64,000 nucleotides of DNA. It comes from Rhizobium sp. BK602 (GTDB lineage: Bacteria; Pseudomonadota; Alphaproteobacteria; Rhizobiales; Rhizobiaceae). Numbering within the stretch: the first letter of the stretch is position 1; each line of letters opens with the position of its first letter. The notes under the pieces were generated by a model. It had not been told where the DNA came from, ran no database searches, and worked only from the letters and a program-made list of their open reading frames with translations. Location: NCBI RefSeq assembly GCF_014195095.1, contig NZ_JACIBC010000001.1, positions 372,001 to 436,000 on the forward strand, in the 5' to 3' direction. The position numbers were made by a program, and so were the translations under genes. Below are positions 59,804-64,000 of the stretch, piece after piece.

Positions 59804-60397
59804 ATGGCGCTGGATACGTTTCTGGCTCTTCTTCTGTTTGCGTTCACGACCTCGATCACACCGGGGCCGAACAACATGATGCTGTTCGCATCGGGTGTGA
59901 ATTTCGGCTTCCGCCGCACGATCCCGCATATGCTGGGCATCGGTGTCGGCTTCTTGTCGCTGCTGCTCGGTGTCGGGCTGGGGCTTGGCGCGCTGCTGCA
60001 CACCGTGCCGCTGCTTTACACGGTCCTGAAATTTGCCGGTGGAGCCTATCTCGTCTGGATCGCCTGGAAGATCGCCACCTCGCGCAGCATCAGCGAGAGG
60101 GAGAGCGGCGCGCAGCCGATGAGCTTCATGAGTGCCGCCGTCTTTCAGTGGGTCAATCCCAAGGCGTGGGTGATGGCGGTTACCGCGATGGCGACCTACA
60201 CCAATCCGCAGCTCTACCTGATCAGCGTCCTGCTCGTCGGCTTCGCTTTCGCGGCAGTCAACGTTCCCAGCGTCTCCACCTGGGCCGGCTTCGGCTCGGC
60301 CTTGCGCGACTGGCTTTCCGATCCGGTTCGTCTCAAATGGTTCAACATCACCATGGCGGTTCTTCTGGTTCTCAGCCTCTGGCCGATGCTAAAATAA
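59804..60397 (+). CDS. LysE/RhtB family exporter
   Basis: A 197-residue membrane protein with six predicted helices. The start MALDTFLALLLFAFTTSITPGPNN contains the family TPGPNN motif, and FQWVNPKAWVMAVTA is the second conserved region. Such proteins export amino acids or homoserine lactone-like compounds. AAGGAGG precedes ATG 59804. Its last 9 bases overlap the end of the convergent DUF2269 gene. Confidence 0.92.
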   Translation: MALDTFLALLLFAFTTSITPGPNNMMLFASGVNFGFRRTIPHMLGIGVGFLSLLLGVGLGLGALLHTVPLLYTVLKFAGGAYLVWIAWKIATSRSISERESGAQPMSFMSAAVFQWVNPKAWVMAVTAMATYTNPQLYLISVLLVGFAFAAVNVPSVSTWAGFGSALRDWLSDPVRLKWFNITMAVLLVLSLWPMLK

Positions 60398-60868
60398 CGT
60401 TATGTTCGGCTTGTTGAGCATGAGCCAGATGATGCCGATGACAGCGAAAAAGGCGGGAAAGCCGCAGGCAAACCAGATGCGGTAAAGCCGGTGATAGGCT
60501 GGAGGCAGCGGCAATCCCGCGGCCGACGCCGCTCGCGCGAGATTGCGCAGCCGGATTTGTATCCAGACCACCGGCAGCCAGAAAATGCCTGTCAGGACGT
60601 AGAGCAAGAGGGAAACGGCGATCCATCCCTCGTGAAGCGACCAGCCGATCGACTGTGCCAGATAATAACCGGTTATTGGCTGGAAAATCACGGCAGTCGC
60701 GGTGAACACCGTGTCGGCGATGACGACTGTGCCTGCGACATGCGCGATCAGCTTGGGATCGCCGGTGCGGTGCGCCATGACCATGAAGAAGGCGATGCCC
60801 GCGCCAGTGCCGAACAACACGGTGGCGCCGATGACGTGGGCGAGGCGAAGAAGCTCCTCCAACAGCAT
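60389..60868 (-). CDS. DUF2269 family membrane protein
   Basis: A 159-residue protein with four predicted helices, starting MLLEELLRLAHVIGATVLFG with GAGIAFFMVMAHRTGDPKLIAH, the DUF2269 pattern, and WLPVVWIQIRLRNLA later. No function is known. Its start overlaps the stop of the SDR-DoxX gene upstream (TGATG), a pairing I recall from other proteobacteria. Confidence 0.85.
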   Translation of the reverse strand: MLLEELLRLAHVIGATVLFGTGAGIAFFMVMAHRTGDPKLIAHVAGTVVIADTVFTATAVIFQPITGYYLAQSIGWSLHEGWIAVSLLLYVLTGIFWLPVVWIQIRLRNLARAASAAGLPLPPAYHRLYRIWFACGFPAFFAVIGIIWLMLNKPNITLF

Positions 60869-62157
60869 CAGCGTTCCTCCAATATCGCAAGCGTGACGGC
60901 CGTCAGCAGGATCGATGGCAGGACCTTGACGAGCGGTCCGAGCGGATCGAGCCAGAGGGATGGTTCCAATATCGTTCCGCCAGCGAGATAGGCGAGGGTG
61001 ACCAGCAGCATTCCGTAGAGTGCGGCGCGCGCCGAGGGCCGCAGGAGAACGAGCGCGCCAAGGGCGATGTCGAGAAGGCTTGTGGCGATCGTCAAGGCGT
61101 TTGCCAGACCCTGCGACATGAAGGGCAGAAAATGCCGGCTCGCGGCAAGCGGACTCAGCATCGGGATGATGCCGGACATGATCCAGAACAATGCAAGACT
61201 GAGGATCATCAATGGCTTCAGGAGATAGAGACGGGCAAACCATACGTCCTGAATGCCGGCGGGGTTGGCGTCGAATATCTCGGCCGCCGTTGCCAGACGC
61301 CAGTCGGGGCGGTGTTGCTTATCCTGACGGCTAAGAACGCCTTCCGGCATCACGGCCATCGCGGTCGAGCGAAGCGGCGAGCGCCAGCCGAGCTTGCCGG
61401 CGATATCCGCCGCCCAGGTGATTGGTCGTGCCAGACCGGCCGGCATCGTCACCATCCGTGCCGGCGGCAGGCCGAGCCAGCTTCGATGAAGGGCCACAAG
61501 GTCGCGAAGCGTCCAGACGTCATTGCCGGCAAGATCGATGTCGGCACCGTGCGGGAGCTGGCCGGCGACCGCTTTCGAAACGGCCATCGCGACATCGCCG
61601 ACGGAGACGATCTCGATCGGGCTGCGTGCATGGATCAGCGGCAGGATGCAGGGCATGGCGGCAAGGGCGCGCAGCAGCGCCGTACCGCCATGGGCGTTGC
61701 GGCCGATAACGAGCGCCGGCCTCAGGATCACATAATGGAGTCCGCTTGCCGCCAGAGCCTCGTCCGCGTGGCGTTTCGTCGCCAGGAACGGGCGTTTCTT
61801 GGCTCCGCCGTCCGTGCGCGCGGAAATCTGGACGATAAGCTCGGTTCCCGATGTTTCCGCTGCGGCATAGAGGGCGAGCATCGCCTTTTCCTGCGTGGCG
61901 GCGAGATTGTCCGAAAGCCCGTCCTGAAGCGCGCCGGCACAGTTGACGACGGCTTGCTGGCCGATCAGCAGCGCCTGCCAGTCGGCTGGGTCGGTCAGTG
62001 TTGCCAGGTCGGCTTTGATCCAGTTGATCGACGGATATTTGATGCGTGCCCGGTCCGGGTTGCGGGCAAGGCCGGTGACACTATGCCCGTCCGCGGGCAA
62101 CCGTGCCGCGACCACGGAGCCGATAAAACCAGTTGCGCCGAGAATCAGAATGTTCAT
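60868..62157 (-). CDS. SDR/NmrA-type NAD(P)-binding protein fused to DoxX-like membrane domain
   Basis: A 429-residue fusion. Residues 1-280 form an atypical short-chain dehydrogenase (MNILILGATGFIGSVVAARL, VVNCAGALQDGL, LHYVILRPALVIGRNAHGG). Residues 300-425 hold four hydrophobic helices resembling DoxX (LYLLKPLMILSLALFWIMSG, LDIALGALVLLRPSARAALYG). The architecture is widespread but uncharacterised; it could tie a redox reaction to the membrane. ATG 62157 starts the Rossmann strand. Coupled to the DUF2269 gene; divergent from the nitrile hydratase operon. Confidence 0.88.
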   Translation of the reverse strand: MNILILGATGFIGSVVAARLPADGHSVTGLARNPDRARIKYPSINWIKADLATLTDPADWQALLIGQQAVVNCAGALQDGLSDNLAATQEKAMLALYAAAETSGTELIVQISARTDGGAKKRPFLATKRHADEALAASGLHYVILRPALVIGRNAHGGTALLRALAAMPCILPLIHARSPIEIVSVGDVAMAVSKAVAGQLPHGADIDLAGNDVWTLRDLVALHRSWLGLPPARMVTMPAGLARPITWAADIAGKLGWRSPLRSTAMAVMPEGVLSRQDKQHRPDWRLATAAEIFDANPAGIQDVWFARLYLLKPLMILSLALFWIMSGIIPMLSPLAASRHFLPFMSQGLANALTIATSLLDIALGALVLLRPSARAALYGMLLVTLAYLAGGTILEPSLWLDPLGPLVKVLPSILLTAVTLAILEER

Positions 62158-62291
62158 GGCCGGTAGACTAGCCAAAAGCGCCAGCAAAGGCAGTGGGTTG
62201 CTTCATCCGAGCGTGGTCGAAACACTGAAGAAGGTGCTTGGCGATGCCATGGCCAAGGCTTAGACTTGAGTCTCATTCGACAGGGAGAACC

Positions 62292-62924
62292 ATGATGCAC
62301 GATCATGACGACCACCATCACCATGATCACGACAAGCATTATTCCGACATGCAGGCTCGGGTGAGGGCGCTGGAGACGCTGCTGACGGAAAAGGGGTTGA
62401 TCGATCCCTCGGCGATCGATGCCATCGTGGAGACTTATGAGACGAAGGTCGGGCCGCGCAATGGGGCACAGGTGGTGGCCAAGGCCTGGAGCGATCCGGC
62501 GTTTGCCGACTGGTTGCGGCGCGATGCGACGGCGGCGATCGCCAGCCTCGGTTTCACCGGCCGGCAGGGCGAGCATATGCGTGCGGTCTTCAATACGCCG
62601 GAGACGCATAATCTCGTCGTCTGCACCCTTTGCTCCTGCTATCCCTGGGCGGTGCTCGGCTTGCCGCCGGTCTGGTACAAGGCGCCGGCCTATCGGTCCC
62701 GCGCCGTCATCGATCCGCGCGGCGTGCTGGCGGAATTCGGCCTGACTTTACCGGAGGGGCAGAAAATTCGCGTGTGGGACTCGACGGCCGAGCTGCGTTA
62801 TCTCGTCATTCCCGAGCGTCCCGCCGGCACGGATAGCTTCAGCGAGGCGGCGCTGGCCGATCTCGTCAGCCGCGACGCGATGATCGGCACGGCGATCGCC
62901 AGGGCACCGGAGGCGGCACAATGA
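62292..62924 (+). CDS. nthA: Nitrile hydratase alpha subunit, cobalt type
   Basis: A 210-residue subunit. The metal motif VCTLCSC at 110-116 (Cys111, Cys114, Ser115, Cys116) has Thr in second place, the mark of cobalt enzymes (Ser in iron enzymes). It is followed by [23 protein letters not shown]. The enzyme hydrates nitriles to amides in the cytoplasm. The N-terminus is very His/Asp-rich ([16 protein letters not shown]), which may help metal capture. GGGAG lies before the tandem ATGs at 62292 and 62295; either could be used. Overlaps nthB by 4 bases. Confidence 0.95.
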   Translation: MMHDHDDHHHHDHDKHYSDMQARVRALETLLTEKGLIDPSAIDAIVETYETKVGPRNGAQVVAKAWSDPAFADWLRRDATAAIASLGFTGRQGEHMRAVFNTPETHNLVVCTLCSCYPWAVLGLPPVWYKAPAYRSRAVIDPRGVLAEFGLTLPEGQKIRVWDSTAELRYLVIPERPAGTDSFSEAALADLVSRDAMIGTAIARAPEAAQ

Positions 62925-63580
62925 ACGGCCCCCACGATCTCGGCGGCCAGATGGGCTTCGGTCCGGTCGCGCCTGAACCGAATGAACCCTATTTCCATGC
63001 CGAATGGGAGAAACGGGCGCTCGGCATCACACTGTCCTGCGGCGCGTTCGGCGCTTGGACGATCGATGAAAGCCGGCATGCGCGGGAAAGCATTCCGCCC
63101 GCAAAATACCTCACCGCCAGCTACTACGAGATCTGGACGCGCGGTATCGAGATGCTGTTGGAACGGCATGGTTTCGCGACGCGCGAGGAATTGCGGGCCG
63201 GCCATTCGTCCCGGCAAGGCACGGTGCCGAAGCGTGTGCTGAAGGCGGACATGGTCGCCGGCGTTCTCGCCAAGGGCGGGCCTTGCGACCGGCCGGTCGA
63301 GACCGCGGCGCTTTTTGCGGTCGGCGATCGCGTGCGCACGAAGAATTTCAATCCGACGGGCCATACGCGCCTGCCGCGCTATGCCCGCGCCAAGACCGGC
63401 GTCGTGGAAGCCGTGCAGGGCTCCTTCGTCTTCCCCGACGACAATGCCCATGGCAAGGGCGAGAACCCGCAATGGGTCTATACGGTCGTCTTCGACGCGC
63501 CGGAGATCTGGGGCGAGGGCGCCGATCCCTCGCTGACTGTTTCCATCGATGCCTGGGAGAGCTATCTTGAGCGCGTGTGA
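62921..63580 (+). CDS. nthB: Nitrile hydratase beta subunit
   Basis: A 219-residue subunit starting [20 protein letters not shown], the family signature, with [18 protein letters not shown] and the C-terminal SH3-like domain ([38 protein letters not shown]). Two Arg residues of this chain normally contact the oxidised cysteines of the alpha subunit. ATGA overlap with nthA indicates a coupled heterodimer. Confidence 0.95.
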   Translation: MNGPHDLGGQMGFGPVAPEPNEPYFHAEWEKRALGITLSCGAFGAWTIDESRHARESIPPAKYLTASYYEIWTRGIEMLLERHGFATREELRAGHSSRQGTVPKRVLKADMVAGVLAKGGPCDRPVETAALFAVGDRVRTKNFNPTGHTRLPRYARAKTGVVEAVQGSFVFPDDNAHGKGENPQWVYTVVFDAPEIWGEGADPSLTVSIDAWESYLERV

Positions 63581-63938
63581 GACGAGCTCGCCCCTGGCGC
63601 AATCGCCACAACTGCCGACATCCGCCGATGGCGAGCCGGTTTTTCCCGAGCCCTGGGCGGCGGAGGCCTTCGCCATGACCGTGCATCTACACGAGAAGGG
63701 GCTGTTCAGCTGGAGCGAGTGGGCCGAGGTGCTTTCGGCCGAGCTGCACAAGCCGGGCCGGGCCGAAGACGGCAGCGATTATTTCGATTGCTGGGTGGCG
63801 GCGTTGTCCGGACTGCTGGTCAGCCGGGGTATTGCCGATGCCAACCTCATCCTCGACCTGCAGAGGAGCTGGCAGCGTGCGGCGGAAGCAACGCCGCATG
63901 GCAAGCCGATCCTGCTGCAAAACGATCCGCAGCGTTGA
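63567..63938 (+). CDS. Nitrile hydratase accessory protein (P14K/activator-like)
   Basis: A 123-residue protein with PVFPEPWAAEAFAMTVHLHEKGLFSW-type sequence, FDCWVAALSGLLVSRGI and a C-terminal helix. This resembles the beta-subunit N-terminal fold and is the chaperone that inserts cobalt by subunit exchange. Best start is TTG 63567 (overlap of 14 bases with nthB); ATG 63549 is an alternative with no matching homologous sequence. A cobalt transporter gene, if present, would lie beyond the window. Confidence 0.9.
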   Translation: MSACETSSPLAQSPQLPTSADGEPVFPEPWAAEAFAMTVHLHEKGLFSWSEWAEVLSAELHKPGRAEDGSDYFDCWVAALSGLLVSRGIADANLILDLQRSWQRAAEATPHGKPILLQNDPQR

Positions 63939-64000
63939 GCGGTTTTACCGCTTGCGTCCGTCCGCCGAATCCTGCCAAGTCGCTGCATGCAATTTGCGCC

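Noticed and set aside
1..64000. CRISPR arrays, rRNA genes, ordinary tRNA genes, IS elements or prophage
   Set aside because: No regularly spaced repeats, no rRNA or tRNA cores, and no transposase, integrase or phage structural genes were seen.

Overview
The window looks like chromosomal DNA of an alphaproteobacterium of the Rhizobium/Agrobacterium lineage. Evidence: a permuted two-piece tmRNA gene with the tag ANDNYAEARLAA, a short palindromic intergenic repeat of a type common in rhizobia, a rhizobial-type flagellin, the sspB-DUF4169-RHH gene group, and the core order folA-hflK-hflC-degP-serB-miaA-ilvI-ilvH. Most genes look GC-rich; the main exception is a small insert at about 5.3-7.7 kb.

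Left part (0-28 kb). The start of panC is followed by two convergent surface-polysaccharide genes (a flippase and a GT4 glycosyltransferase) whose stop codons both lie in one palindromic repeat. Next come a sugar MFS transporter with a nicotinamidase, then the lower-GC insert carrying an unrecognised 162-aa protein and a TIGR04141/DUF6119-type protein. After uvrD there is an RND efflux pair, an orphan flagellin, an OmpA-type lipoprotein, DUF2000 divergent from an AraC regulator, a polar amino acid ABC transporter, a D-lactate dehydrogenase-type flavoprotein and a large AsmA protein. The stretch ends with sspB-DUF4169-RHH and, directly upstream of sspB, ssrA, so the tmRNA tag and the adaptor that delivers tagged proteins to ClpXP are neighbours.

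Middle part (28.8-44.2 kb). thyA and folA are separated by about 14.5 kb of accessory genes. The first block is a dienelactone hydrolase-like protein, then a GNAT acetyltransferase and DUF606 exporter divergent from an XRE-cupin regulator with repeated operator-like sites. The second block is a catabolic cluster: a LysR-type regulator with two HTH domains, a DUF1932 dehydrogenase, a branched-chain-type ABC importer (livHMGF plus binding protein), and a divergent operon of galB-like hydratase, type I extradiol dioxygenase, CHA aldolase, galD-like tautomerase and a second DUF1932 dehydrogenase. The last steps match gallate catabolism from 4-oxalomesaconate to pyruvate and oxaloacetate. The ring-cleaving enzyme, however, is a VOC-type dioxygenase rather than the LigB-type gallate dioxygenase. 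Three copies of a TATAGC-N5-CTTAT element link the regulator operon and the divergent transporter/catabolic promoter.

Right part (44.2-64 kb). folA, hflKC, degP, serB, miaA, a HerA-like ATPase and ilvIH form the core. Three small additions interrupt it: a GNAT gene, a HigBA/RelE-type module whose toxin has an in-frame stop, and a vapBC module between ilvI and ilvH. ilvI is preceded by a leader peptide rich in Ile/Val/Leu codons, nested stem-loops and a terminator, a classic attenuator. The window ends with a KpsC-like protein, an aldo/keto reductase, a LysE exporter, DUF2269 with an SDR-DoxX protein, and a cobalt-type nitrile hydratase operon.
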